From assembly GCF_900130125.1 (NCBI RefSeq), contig NZ_FQXY01000011.1, forward strand, positions 1 to 64,000: DNA of 64,000 nt, read 5' to 3'. The stretch is from Bacteroides congonensis. GTDB taxonomy: Bacteria; Bacteroidota; Bacteroidia; Bacteroidales; Bacteroidaceae. The position numbers and the translations under genes were made by a program. Positions 1 through 7,691 of the stretch are shown in pieces. The first letter of the stretch is position 1. Each line of letters opens with the position of its first letter. Under the pieces are notes generated by a model. That model ran no database searches and was not told the DNA's origin. It saw only the letters and a program-made list of their open reading frames with translations.

Positions 1-3
1 CCT

Positions 4-116
<113 letters not shown>

Positions 117-121
117 TTTAA

Positions 122-164
122 GAAGCCTCGCTTGTCTATTTGACGGGCGAGGCTTTCTTTTTTT
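122..164 (+). terminator. Terminator of the rRNA operon
   Basis: GCCTCGC and GCGAGGC arms form a GC-rich stem, followed by a long T-run just after the 5S gene. This is a classical intrinsic terminator ending the rRNA transcript. Confidence 0.9.
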
Positions 165-245
165 ACTGTTCCGGCATTTATACGACTCTTTTTAACAGTC
201 GCAAACCTTATAATACGTATTAAAAAAGTGAATATTTACAGGTAA

Positions 246-280
246 TTTGTATGTTATGAGGATATTTATTTGTATCTTTG
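246..280 (+). promoter_or_regulatory. Promoter of the yceD-rpmF-fabH operon
   Basis: TTTG at 246-249 and TATCTTTG at 273-280 are separated by 23 bases, matching the Bacteroides -33/-7 consensus. It lies about 45 bases before the first gene and after the rRNA terminator. The start of transcription near 287 is inferred. Confidence 0.65.
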
Positions 281-322
281 TCGCCCGAATTGTAAGCTAA
301 CGATTTAAAAAAGAGAGAAGCT

Positions 323-901
323 TTGGGAAAATTTGATAAATACAAAATTGACTTGAAAGGTATGCAAACAGACTCTGTTAAGTATGAGTTTGTATTGGAT
401 AACCTTTACTTCGCTCACATTGACGGACCTGAAGTTCAGAAAGGAAAGGTTAATGTTACATTGACCGTGAAAAGAACCTCTCGTGCTTTCGAGATGAGTT
501 TTCAGACAGACGGAATGGTATGGGTACCATGCGACCGTTGCCTGGATGATATGGAGCTAACAATCAGTTCTTCTGATAAACTGATGGTGAAGTTTGGAAA
601 TGGATATGCAGAAGAAGGCGACAACCTTATTGTGATTCCCGAGGAAGAAGGAGAAATCAATGTTGCATGGTTCATGTATGAGTTTATTGCACTGTCTATC
701 CCGATGAAGCATGTACACGCTCCCGGTAAGTGCAATAAAGCGGTAACAAGTAAGCTGAACAAGCATTTGAAAACAGATGCGAATGATGATAGCGATGATA
801 ATTTCGACACGGGTGGAGAGGACATCGTAATAGAGGAAGAAGCGGAGGAACAAATTGACCCTCGCTGGAATGAATTAAAAAAAATATTAGATAATAATTA
901 A
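323..901 (+). CDS. YceD/DUF177 family protein
   Basis: This is a 192-residue member of the YceD (DUF177) family. These proteins are linked genetically to 23S rRNA and L32 accumulation. The CDRC motif near residue 71 is typical of the family. The C-terminus is very acidic, with an Asp/Glu-rich stretch from about residue 150, and ends with DPRWNELKKI, a usual family ending. It sits directly before rpmF (12-base gap) and fabH, the classic yceD-rpmF-fab arrangement coupling ribosome and fatty-acid synthesis. The start is a TTG at 323; no in-frame ATG gives a comparable N-terminus, so TTG is preferred. Family assignment is confident; the molecular role remains poorly defined. Confidence 0.88.
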   Translation: MGKFDKYKIDLKGMQTDSVKYEFVLDNLYFAHIDGPEVQKGKVNVTLTVKRTSRAFEMSFQTDGMVWVPCDRCLDDMELTISSSDKLMVKFGNGYAEEGDNLIVIPEEEGEINVAWFMYEFIALSIPMKHVHAPGKCNKAVTSKLNKHLKTDANDDSDDNFDTGGEDIVIEEEAEEQIDPRWNELKKILDNN

Positions 902-913
902 AGTTTTAAGAAA

Positions 914-1099
914 ATGGCACATCCTAAGAGAAGACAATCAAGTACGAGACAAGCAAAGAGAAGAACTCATGATAAGGCGGTAGCTCCTACTTTGGCTATT
1001 TGCCCGAATTGCGGTGAATGGCATGTATACCACACTGTATGTGGCGCTTGCGGTTACTACAGAGGTAAGCTCGCTATTGAGAAAGAAGCAGCTGTATAA
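914..1099 (+). CDS. rpmF: Ribosomal protein L32 (bL32)
   Basis: This is a 61-residue basic protein of the large ribosomal subunit. The MAHPKRRQSSTRQAKRR N-terminus is diagnostic for bL32. It has two cysteine pairs, CPNC near residue 31 and CGAC near residue 44, so it is the zinc-ribbon form rather than a cysteine-free paralog. It is the middle gene of the yceD-rpmF-fabH operon. A hairpin follows the stop codon and may reduce read-through into fabH. Confidence 0.97.
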   Translation: MAHPKRRQSSTRQAKRRTHDKAVAPTLAICPNCGEWHVYHTVCGACGYYRGKLAIEKEAAV

Positions 1100-1119
1100 T
1101 TAGTACAGTCATACTGAAA

Positions 1120-1151
1120 CAGCCTGAGGGTAATTCTCTCCGGCTGCTTTA
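1120..1151 (+). terminator. Hairpin between rpmF and fabH (partial terminator or attenuator)
   Basis: CAGCC-GAG pairs with CTC-GGCTG around a nine-base loop, followed by only a short CTTTAAG tail. The weak T-run suggests a leaky terminator or processing hairpin that could make L32 mRNA more abundant than fabH mRNA. Function is inferred. Confidence 0.45.
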
Positions 1152-1185
1152 AGTATTATAGTATTGCTAATTTAAAATAGGTTTG

Positions 1186-2193
1186 ATGGAAAAAATAAAT
1201 GCAGTAATCACAGGAGTCGGTGGATATGTTCCCGATTATATCTTGACTAACGACGAGATATCAAAGATGGTGGATACCAACGATGAATGGATTATGACTC
1301 GTATCGGAGTAAAGGAAAGACATATTCTGAATGAGGAAGGATTAGGTAGTTCATACATGGCACGCAAAGCTGCCAAACAGTTGATGAAAAAGACTGGCGC
1401 TAATCCGGACGATATTGATTTGGTTATTGTGGCTACGAGTACTCCTGACTATCACTTCCCTTCTACAGCTTCTATTCTTTGCGACAAACTCGGACTGAAG
1501 AATGCGTTCGCTTTCGATTTGCAGGCTGCTTGTAGCGGTTTCCTGTATTTGATGGAGACGGGTGCGAATTTTATCCGTTCGGGAAGATATAAGAAAATTA
1601 TCATTGTCGGTGCCGATAAGATGTCGTCAATGGTTAACTATACAGATCGTGCTACCTGTCCTATCTTTGGTGACGGTGCTGCCGCTTTTATGCTGGAGCC
1701 TACTACGGAAGATTACGGAATTATGGATTCGATACTGAGAACGGATGGTAAAGGCTTGCCTTTCCTTCATATGAAAGCCGGTGGTTCGGTTTGTCCGCCG
1801 TCTTATTTCACGGTTGACAATAAAATGCATTATCTGCACCAGGAAGGAAGAACAGTATTCAAATATGCTGTTTCCAGTATGTCGGACGTTTCTGCTGCCA
1901 TCGCAGAAAAGAATGGACTGACAAAAGATACAATCGACTGGGTTGTGCCGCATCAGGCAAATGTCCGTATTATCGAAGCGGTGGCTCATCGTATGGAATT
2001 GCCGATGGACAAAGTGCTGGTGAATATCGAACATTACGGTAACACAAGTGCTGCTACGCTTCCTTTGTGTATTTGGGATTATGAAGATAAACTCAAGAAA
2101 GGTGATAACATCATTTTCACTGCATTCGGCGCCGGATTTACTTGGGGTGCGGTTTATGTGAAGTGGGGTTATGACGGAAAGAAGGAACAGTAA
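1186..2193 (+). CDS. fabH: Beta-ketoacyl-ACP synthase III
   Basis: FabH condenses acetyl-CoA (or another short acyl-CoA) with malonyl-ACP to start type II fatty-acid synthesis in the cytoplasm. The 335-residue protein has the catalytic triad in its usual places: Cys116 in AACSGF, His256 in VPHQANVRI and Asn286 in HYGNTSAA. The ATG at 1186 is preferred over an in-frame TTG three bases upstream. Length is normal for the family. It ends the yceD-rpmF-fabH operon and is followed by a strong terminator. Whether it prefers branched primers, as expected for Bacteroides lipids, cannot be read from the sequence. Confidence 0.96.
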   Translation: MEKINAVITGVGGYVPDYILTNDEISKMVDTNDEWIMTRIGVKERHILNEEGLGSSYMARKAAKQLMKKTGANPDDIDLVIVATSTPDYHFPSTASILCDKLGLKNAFAFDLQAACSGFLYLMETGANFIRSGRYKKIIIVGADKMSSMVNYTDRATCPIFGDGAAAFMLEPTTEDYGIMDSILRTDGKGLPFLHMKAGGSVCPPSYFTVDNKMHYLHQEGRTVFKYAVSSMSDVSAAIAEKNGLTKDTIDWVVPHQANVRIIEAVAHRMELPMDKVLVNIEHYGNTSAATLPLCIWDYEDKLKKGDNIIFTAFGAGFTWGAVYVKWGYDGKKEQ

Positions 2194-2218
2194 CACTCGT
2201 TACTAAACTATAACACTC

Positions 2219-2257
2219 AAAAACGCATCTTATTTCGGTTCGATGCGTTTTTTTGTC
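2219..2257 (+). terminator. Terminator after fabH
   Basis: AAACGCATC and GATGCGTTT arms form a stem with a T-run immediately after, in the gap between fabH and era. Confidence 0.85.
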
Positions 2258-2279
2258 TCAACCAATAAAATGAAGAGAA

Positions 2280-3161
2280 ATGCATAAAGCAGGTTTTGTA
2301 AACATCGTAGGAAATCCGAATGTCGGAAAATCGACATTAATGAACGCTTTGGTGGGCGAACGTATCTCGATTGCCACCTTCAAGGCGCAGACTACTCGTC
2401 ATCGCATTATGGGAATCTATAATACGGATGAAATGCAGATTGTTTTTTCTGATACTCCGGGAGTATTGAAACCTAACTACAAGCTACAGGAGTCTATGCT
2501 GAACTTTTCTACTTCGGCACTGGCGGATGCGGATGTTTTGCTTTATGTGACTGACGTGGTAGAGACACCGGATAAAAATAATGAGTTTATGGCAAAGGTA
2601 CGTGAAATGACGGTGCCTGTCTTATTGCTCATTAACAAGATTGACCTTACCGACCAGGAAAAGCTGGTCAAGCTGGTAGAAGAATGGAAGGAACTGCTTC
2701 CGCAGGCCGAGATTATTCCGATTTCTGCCGCATCGAAGTTCAATGTGGATTATGTGATGAAGCGGATCAAGGAATTGCTGCCCGACTCTCCCCCTTATTT
2801 TGGGAAAGACCAATGGACGGACAAGCCTGCACGTTTCTTCGTGAATGAGATTATCCGTGAAAAGATTTTGCTCTATTACGACAAAGAGATTCCCTATTCG
2901 GTGGAAGTGGTCGTGGAAGAGTTTAAGGAAGAGCCGAAGAAGATTCAGATTCGGGCGATAATTTATGTGGAACGTGATTCGCAGAAGGGAATCATTATCG
3001 GTAAACAGGGAAAGGCGCTGAAGAAGGTTGCTACTGAAGCCCGCCGTGAACTGGAACGTTTCTTTGGAAAGACTATTTACCTGGAAACGTATGTGAAAGT
3101 TGATAAGGATTGGCGTAGTTCGGATAAGGAACTGCGTAATTTCGGTTATCAGTTAGATTAA
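2280..3161 (+). CDS. era: GTPase Era
   Basis: Era is an essential GTPase that binds the 3' end of 16S rRNA during 30S subunit maturation. The 293-residue protein shows G1 GNPNVGKST near residue 11, G3 DTPG near residue 59 and G4 NKID near residue 119. A C-terminal KH domain carries IIIGKQGKALKK near residue 239. Length is normal. It is 48 bases from der, another ribosome-assembly GTPase, so the two are probably co-transcribed. The ATG at 2280 gives the usual short N-terminus. Confidence 0.97.
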   Translation: MHKAGFVNIVGNPNVGKSTLMNALVGERISIATFKAQTTRHRIMGIYNTDEMQIVFSDTPGVLKPNYKLQESMLNFSTSALADADVLLYVTDVVETPDKNNEFMAKVREMTVPVLLLINKIDLTDQEKLVKLVEEWKELLPQAEIIPISAASKFNVDYVMKRIKELLPDSPPYFGKDQWTDKPARFFVNEIIREKILLYYDKEIPYSVEVVVEEFKEEPKKIQIRAIIYVERDSQKGIIIGKQGKALKKVATEARRELERFFGKTIYLETYVKVDKDWRSSDKELRNFGYQLD

Positions 3162-3209
3162 GAGTATTCATGCGACTGGGATAGTCGTGAAAAAACAAGG
3201 TATTGAACT

Positions 3210-4523
3210 ATGAGTAATTTAGTTGCAATTGTAGGACGCCCCAATGTGGGCAAGTCTACCTTATTTAACCGTCTGACGAAAACTCGTCAGGCTATTGTGA
3301 ATGAAGAAGCGGGGACAACCCGAGACAGACAATATGGCAAGTCAGAGTGGCTGGGCCGTGAGTTTTCCGTGGTAGATACCGGCGGATGGGTAGTAAACTC
3401 GGATGATATTTTCGAAGAGGAAATTCGCAAGCAGGTATTGCTGGCAGTGGATGAAGCGGACGTGATTTTGTTCGTAGTGGATGTGATGAACGGGGTGACT
3501 GACCTGGATATGCAGGTAGCGGCTATCCTGCGCCGTGCCAACAGCCCGGTGATTATGGTTGCCAACAAGACGGATAACCATGACTTGCAATACAATGCCC
3601 CCGAATTTTATAAATTGGGATTGGGTGACCCTTATTGTATTTCTGCTATGACAGGAAGTGGCACGGGTGATTTGATGGACTTGATTGTCAGCAAATTCAA
3701 GAAAGAGGCTTCTGAAATTCTGGATGACGAGATTCCTCGTTTTGCCGTAGTAGGCCGCCCGAATGCCGGAAAATCTTCTATCGTAAACGCGTTTATCGGT
3801 GAAGAACGCAATATTGTTACCGAGATTGCCGGAACAACCCGCGATTCTATCTATACCCGTTACAATAAATTCGGATTTGATTTCTATCTGGTAGATACAG
3901 CCGGTATCCGTAAGAAGAACAAGGTGAATGAAGACTTGGAATATTATTCAGTGATTCGTTCGATTCGTTCCATCGAAGGTTCGGATGTTTGTATTCTGAT
4001 GTTGGATGCAACGAGAGGGGTTGAAAGCCAGGACTTGAATATCTTCTCACTGATTCAGAAGAACCAGAAGGGATTGGTGGTCGTTATCAATAAATGGGAC
4101 TTGGTGGAAGACAAATCGGTGAAAGTGCAAAAAGAATTTGAAACGGCTGTGCGTTCACGCTTTGCCCCGTTCGTGGATTTCCCTATTATCTTTGCGTCCG
4201 CATTGACCAAGCAACGTATCCTGAAAGTGCTGGAAGAAGCGCGTAATGTATATGAGAACCGGACAACAAAGATTGCGACTGCCCGTTTGAATGAAGAAAT
4301 GCTTCCGTTGATCGAGGCATATCCGCCCCCTTCAAACAAAGGCAAATATATCAAGATTAAGTATATCACGCAGTTGCCGAATACACAAGTGCCTTCATTT
4401 GTCTATTTTGCCAATCTGCCGCAGTATGTGAAGGAGCCTTATAAACGCTTCCTTGAAAACAAGATGCGTGAGAAGTGGAACCTTACAGGTACGCCGATTA
4501 ATATTTATATCCGACAGAAGTAA
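3210..4523 (+). CDS. der: GTPase Der (EngA)
   Basis: Der is a tandem-GTPase factor for 50S ribosomal subunit assembly. The 437-residue protein carries two complete G domains. The first has GRPNVGKST near residue 9, DTGG and NKTD. The second has GRPNAGKSS near residue 183, DTAG and NKWD. A C-terminal KH-like domain follows (about 355-437). Length and domain order are standard. It follows era in the same direction and ends at a strong terminator shared with the converging lptB. Confidence 0.97.
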   Translation: MSNLVAIVGRPNVGKSTLFNRLTKTRQAIVNEEAGTTRDRQYGKSEWLGREFSVVDTGGWVVNSDDIFEEEIRKQVLLAVDEADVILFVVDVMNGVTDLDMQVAAILRRANSPVIMVANKTDNHDLQYNAPEFYKLGLGDPYCISAMTGSGTGDLMDLIVSKFKKEASEILDDEIPRFAVVGRPNAGKSSIVNAFIGEERNIVTEIAGTTRDSIYTRYNKFGFDFYLVDTAGIRKKNKVNEDLEYYSVIRSIRSIEGSDVCILMLDATRGVESQDLNIFSLIQKNQKGLVVVINKWDLVEDKSVKVQKEFETAVRSRFAPFVDFPIIFASALTKQRILKVLEEARNVYENRTTKIATARLNEEMLPLIEAYPPPSNKGKYIKIKYITQLPNTQVPSFVYFANLPQYVKEPYKRFLENKMREKWNLTGTPINIYIRQK

Positions 4524-4539
4524 GATATATATCCAATAA

Positions 4540-4576
4540 AAAACGCCCGGAAACGTAATGCTTCCGGGCGTTTTTT
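4540..4576. terminator. Bidirectional terminator between der and lptB
   Basis: A 12-bp GC-rich stem (AAACGCCCGGAA with its complement) carries A-rich and T-rich flanks on both sides, so it can end both converging transcripts. Confidence 0.9.
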
Positions 4577-4588
4577 ATCGGGTAGTTT

Positions 4589-5350
4589 TTATTTCTCCAA
4601 CTGGAAATCCTTGCGGCGTAGTACGAAACTGTTACTCAGATACTTTTCACGTACAATCTGATTCTCGGACAATTCTTCGGGTGTACCTTGGAAAAGAATC
4701 TTTCCTTCGAAAAGCAGATAGGCGCGGTCGGTAATACTGAGCGTTTCCTGCACGTTGTGGTCGGTAATCAGGATGCCGATATTCTTATCTTTCAGTTTCC
4801 ACACGATTTGCTGGATATCTTCTACGGCAATCGGGTCGACACCGGCGAAAGGTTCGTCGAGCATGATGAATTTCGGGTCGATGGCAAGGCAGCGTGCAAT
4901 CTCCGTACGGCGGCGCTCACCACCGGACAACTGGTTACCGTTGTTCTTGCGTACCTTTTGCAGGCGGAATTCCGCTATCAGGCTTTCGAGCTTTTCCTTT
5001 TGATATTCTTTGGGCTTGTTGGTCATTTCGAGCACGGCGGCAATATTGTCTTCCACGCTCATCTGACGGAATACGGAGGCTTCCTGGGCAAGGTAGCCGA
5101 TTCCCGTTTGCGCCCGTTTATAAACCGGATATTTGGTAATCTCCAGGTCGTCGAGGAAGATGCGCCCTTCATTCGGGGTAATCAATCCTACGGTCATATA
5201 GAATGAAGTCGTCTTGCCGGCACCGTTCGGCCCCAGCAAACCCACAATCTCACCTTGCTTCACATTGATGGAAACGTGGCTTACAACGGTTCGTTTACCG
5301 TACTTTTTCACCAGGTCTTCCGTGCGGAGCACCATCTTGCTTTCTTCCAT
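4589..5350 (-). CDS. lptB: LPS export ABC transporter ATP-binding protein LptB
   Basis: LptB is the cytoplasmic ATPase that drives lipopolysaccharide transport to the outer membrane through the Lpt bridge. The 253-residue protein has Walker A GPNGAGKT near residue 39, the ABC signature LSGGERRR near residue 141 and Walker B FIMLDEPFAGVDP near residue 160, followed by the switch His in ITDHN. The long match to the LptB pattern, including the conserved TDRAYLL region, makes this assignment firmer than a generic ABC ATPase. lptFG and lptC are not adjacent; an OstA/LptA-like gene lies at about 36 kb. It is divergent from mlaE with a short shared promoter region. Confidence 0.9.
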   Translation of the reverse strand: MEESKMVLRTEDLVKKYGKRTVVSHVSINVKQGEIVGLLGPNGAGKTTSFYMTVGLITPNEGRIFLDDLEITKYPVYKRAQTGIGYLAQEASVFRQMSVEDNIAAVLEMTNKPKEYQKEKLESLIAEFRLQKVRKNNGNQLSGGERRRTEIARCLAIDPKFIMLDEPFAGVDPIAVEDIQQIVWKLKDKNIGILITDHNVQETLSITDRAYLLFEGKILFQGTPEELSENQIVREKYLSNSFVLRRKDFQLEK

Positions 5351-5368
5351 ATTCTAGTTATTTTGCGG

Positions 5369-5406
5369 CAAATGTAGTAAAAATAAGCCGAAATAATGTA
5401 CATTTG
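5369..5406. promoter_or_regulatory. Divergent -7 boxes for lptB and mlaE
   Basis: The same octamer, TACATTTG, occurs on the minus strand (5369-5376, toward lptB) and on the plus strand (5399-5406, toward mlaE). Both fit TAnnTTTG and would give leaders of only about 12 bases. I see no convincing -33 box at the right distance for either, so this is tentative. Confidence 0.5.
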
Positions 5407-5425
5407 CAGACAAATAGTGTGAGTT

Positions 5426-6169
5426 ATGATAAAAGCATTGAGAACCGTCGGAAGATATTTCATGCTGATGGGACGGACTTTTTCCCGTCCTGAACGTATG
5501 CGTATGTTTTTCCGGCAATACCTTAACGAGTTGGAGCAGCTAGGCGTGAACTCCATCGGAATCGTGCTGTTGATTTCGTTTTTCATCGGCGCGGTGATTA
5601 CCATTCAGATTAAGTTGAATATCGAAAGTCCGTGGATGCCCCGCTGGACGGTAGGATACGTGACCCGTGAAATTATGTTGCTGGAGTTTTCTTCTTCCAT
5701 CATGTGCCTGATTCTTGCGGGTAAAGTAGGGTCGAACATTGCTTCGGAGTTGGGAACAATGCGCGTGACGCAACAGATTGACGCGCTCGAGATTATGGGG
5801 GTCAATTCCGCCAACTATCTGATTCTGCCTAAGATTTCGGCTATGGTGACCGTTATTCCCATATTGGTGACATTCAGTATATTCGCCGGTATCATAGGGG
5901 CCTTTTGTACCTGCTGGTTTGCCGGAGTGATGAATGCCGTCGACCTTGAATATGGTTTGCAGTATATGTTTAATGAGTGGTTCATATGGGCGGGTATCAT
6001 CAAATCTCTCTTCTTCGCCTTTATTATTGCAAGTGTGTCCGCTTTCTTCGGATATACGGTGGAAGGCGGTTCGATTGCTGTGGGAAAGGCTTCTACGGAT
6101 TCCGTAGTGTCGAGCAGTGTCCTGATTCTGTTTGCGGATTTGATATTAACTAAACTTTTGATGGGATGA
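5426..6169 (+). CDS. mlaE: MlaE-type ABC transporter permease
   Basis: This is a 247-residue integral inner-membrane permease of the MlaE (YrbE) family, which moves phospholipids between membranes as part of an MlaFEDB-type complex. It has several long hydrophobic segments (about 35-60, 85-105, 135-165, 190-245) and the family motif region around ELGTMRVTQQIDALEIMGV near residue 110. It overlaps the downstream ATPase gene by four bases (ATGA), a strong sign of translational coupling. Substrate is inferred from the family. No mlaD-type MCE gene is adjacent in the window. Confidence 0.9.
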   Translation: MIKALRTVGRYFMLMGRTFSRPERMRMFFRQYLNELEQLGVNSIGIVLLISFFIGAVITIQIKLNIESPWMPRWTVGYVTREIMLLEFSSSIMCLILAGKVGSNIASELGTMRVTQQIDALEIMGVNSANYLILPKISAMVTVIPILVTFSIFAGIIGAFCTCWFAGVMNAVDLEYGLQYMFNEWFIWAGIIKSLFFAFIIASVSAFFGYTVEGGSIAVGKASTDSVVSSSVLILFADLILTKLLMG

Positions 6170-6936
6170 TTGAGGTTAAGGGACTTTATAAATCGTTTGA
6201 CGATAAGACAGTATTGAGCGATATCAATGCGGACTTTGAGAATGGAAAGACAAACCTGATTATCGGCCAGAGTGGTTCCGGTAAAACGGTGCTGATGAAA
6301 TGTATCGTAGGACTGCTGACTCCTGAGAAAGGTGAGGTCTTGTATGACGGACGAAATCTCGTGATGATGGGGAAGAAGGAGAAGAAGATGCTCCGCAAGG
6401 AAATGGGAATGATTTTCCAGAGTGCCGCTCTTTTCGACTCCATGTCGGTGCTGGACAATGTGATGTTTCCTTTGAATATGTTCAGCAATGATACATTGCG
6501 CGAGCGCACCAAACGCGCCATGTTCTGCCTGGAACGTGTCAACCTGACTGAAGCGAAAGATAAGTTTCCCGGAGAAATCAGTGGAGGTATGCAGAAGCGT
6601 GTAGCTATCGCGCGCGCCATTTCGCTGAATCCGCAATACCTGTTCTGCGATGAGCCGAACTCGGGACTGGATCCAAAGACTTCATTGGTGATTGACGACT
6701 TGATTCACGATATTACACAGGAATATAATATGACCACGATTATCAATACGCATGATATGAATTCGGTATTGGGAATCGGTGAAAAGGTGATTTATATCTA
6801 TGAGGGACATAAGGAATGGGAAGGGACGAAAGACGATATCTTCACTTCTACCAATGAACGCCTGAACAACTTTATCTTTGCTTCGGATTTGCTTCGCAAG
6901 GTGAAAGACCTTGAAGTGCAAAGCATGGAAGGTTGA
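6166..6936 (+). CDS. mlaF: MlaF-type ABC transporter ATP-binding protein
   Basis: This is the ATPase partner of the preceding permease, powering lipid transport at the inner membrane. The 256-residue protein has Walker A GQSGSGKT near residue 36, the signature SGGMQKR near residue 141 and Walker B YLFCDEPNSGLDP near residue 162. The asparagine after DEP and the SGGMQKR signature are typical of the MlaF branch. Its start codon overlaps the mlaE stop. A strong terminator follows, so the operon seems to contain only these two genes. Confidence 0.92.
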   Translation: MIEVKGLYKSFDDKTVLSDINADFENGKTNLIIGQSGSGKTVLMKCIVGLLTPEKGEVLYDGRNLVMMGKKEKKMLRKEMGMIFQSAALFDSMSVLDNVMFPLNMFSNDTLRERTKRAMFCLERVNLTEAKDKFPGEISGGMQKRVAIARAISLNPQYLFCDEPNSGLDPKTSLVIDDLIHDITQEYNMTTIINTHDMNSVLGIGEKVIYIYEGHKEWEGTKDDIFTSTNERLNNFIFASDLLRKVKDLEVQSMEG

Positions 6937-6987
6937 AATGGGAAAGAATTGGAATAAGGCAATAAAAAAGGAAATAAGGCTATAAAA

Positions 6988-7024
6988 AAACTTCTGTCAT
7001 CAAGTGGCAGAAGTTTCTTTTTTT
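6988..7024. terminator. Bidirectional terminator between mlaF and the RRM gene
   Basis: AAACTTCTG and CAGAAGTTT arms with T-runs on either strand separate two converging genes. Confidence 0.85.
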
Positions 7025-7047
7025 TCTTGGCTATGTAGCGTCGGCAA

Positions 7048-7293
7048 TTAAGCTCTGGGTCTAGCTTCTTTAACTACCATAGTACGTCCCATGTATTCAG
7101 CTCCGTTTAGTTCTGCGATAGCTTTGGCAGCTGCAGCATCGTCTTCCATTTCGATGAAAGCGAATCCTTTTGATTTACCGGTTTCACGGTCCATAACAAC
7201 TTTAACTGATGATACTGCGCCGTAATCTTCCATCACTTGTTGCAGATCTCCTTCCTTAACACGGTAGTTAAGGTTTCCAACATAAATGTTCAT
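7048..7293 (-). CDS. RRM-domain RNA-binding protein
   Basis: This 81-residue protein is almost entirely one RNA recognition motif. RNP2 is IYVGNL (residues 3-8) and RNP1 is KGFAFIEM (about 43-50), with the aromatic residues needed for RNA stacking. Proteins of this kind are common in Bacteroides, which lack Hfq, and some act as global post-transcriptional regulators. The gene is monocistronic, with a leader of up to 300 bases containing two hairpins, which suggests control at the RNA level, perhaps autoregulation. RNA targets cannot be deduced from sequence. Confidence 0.93.
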   Translation of the reverse strand: MNIYVGNLNYRVKEGDLQQVMEDYGAVSSVKVVMDRETGKSKGFAFIEMEDDAAAAKAIAELNGAEYMGRTMVVKEARPRA

Positions 7294-7608
7294 AATGAAA
7301 ATGATAAAAAATAAATAAATGAATAAAACTCTCTGGACAGATGGTTACTAATAAAAGGATTAAAACGACAGAGAGTTTACAAAAGCGTTTCTGGAACGGA
7401 AGTAAAAACCTTGTAATCAAATCGAGAAACTAATGGTCCATCAATCCGGGACAAAGAAAAGAATAATTTTTGGATTGACCATCTTTTTGAAGATTTTATT
7501 TGCAGAAAATGAGCAAAAAAGGAAAACGATTGTTGCAATGAAGTATTGTTTATCAGCGATTTGTTAGTTATGTATTCTAAATAGATACGAAATAAATCAG
7601 CAATGTCT
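7294..7608 (-). promoter_or_regulatory. Structured leader region of the RRM gene
   Basis: Gene-free stretch upstream of the RRM gene. It holds a 10-bp perfect inverted repeat (7326-7335 with 7369-7378, AAACTCTCTG) and a second hairpin whose arms include TCAATCC (7441-7447) and GGATTGA (7472-7478), extended by GGTC/GACC. I find no convincing TAnnTTTG box on the minus strand, so the transcription start is unknown. Confidence 0.45.
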
Positions 7609-7639
7609 TTTGAAATTTAAAAGATTAGCACTAATTTTG
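7609..7639 (+). promoter_or_regulatory. Promoter of tig
   Basis: TTTG (7609-7612), 19 bases, then TAATTTTG (7632-7639) is a near-ideal Bacteroides promoter, about 53 bases before the tig start codon. Confidence 0.75.
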
Positions 7640-7691
7640 CACCCTCATTTGAGTATAGAACAAAGTATAAATCAAATAAATAATTGTCAGA

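Noticed and set aside
5815..6636. 273-codon open frame antisense to mlaE-mlaF
   Set aside because: Covers two translationally coupled, conserved genes on the other strand; no recognisable protein family.
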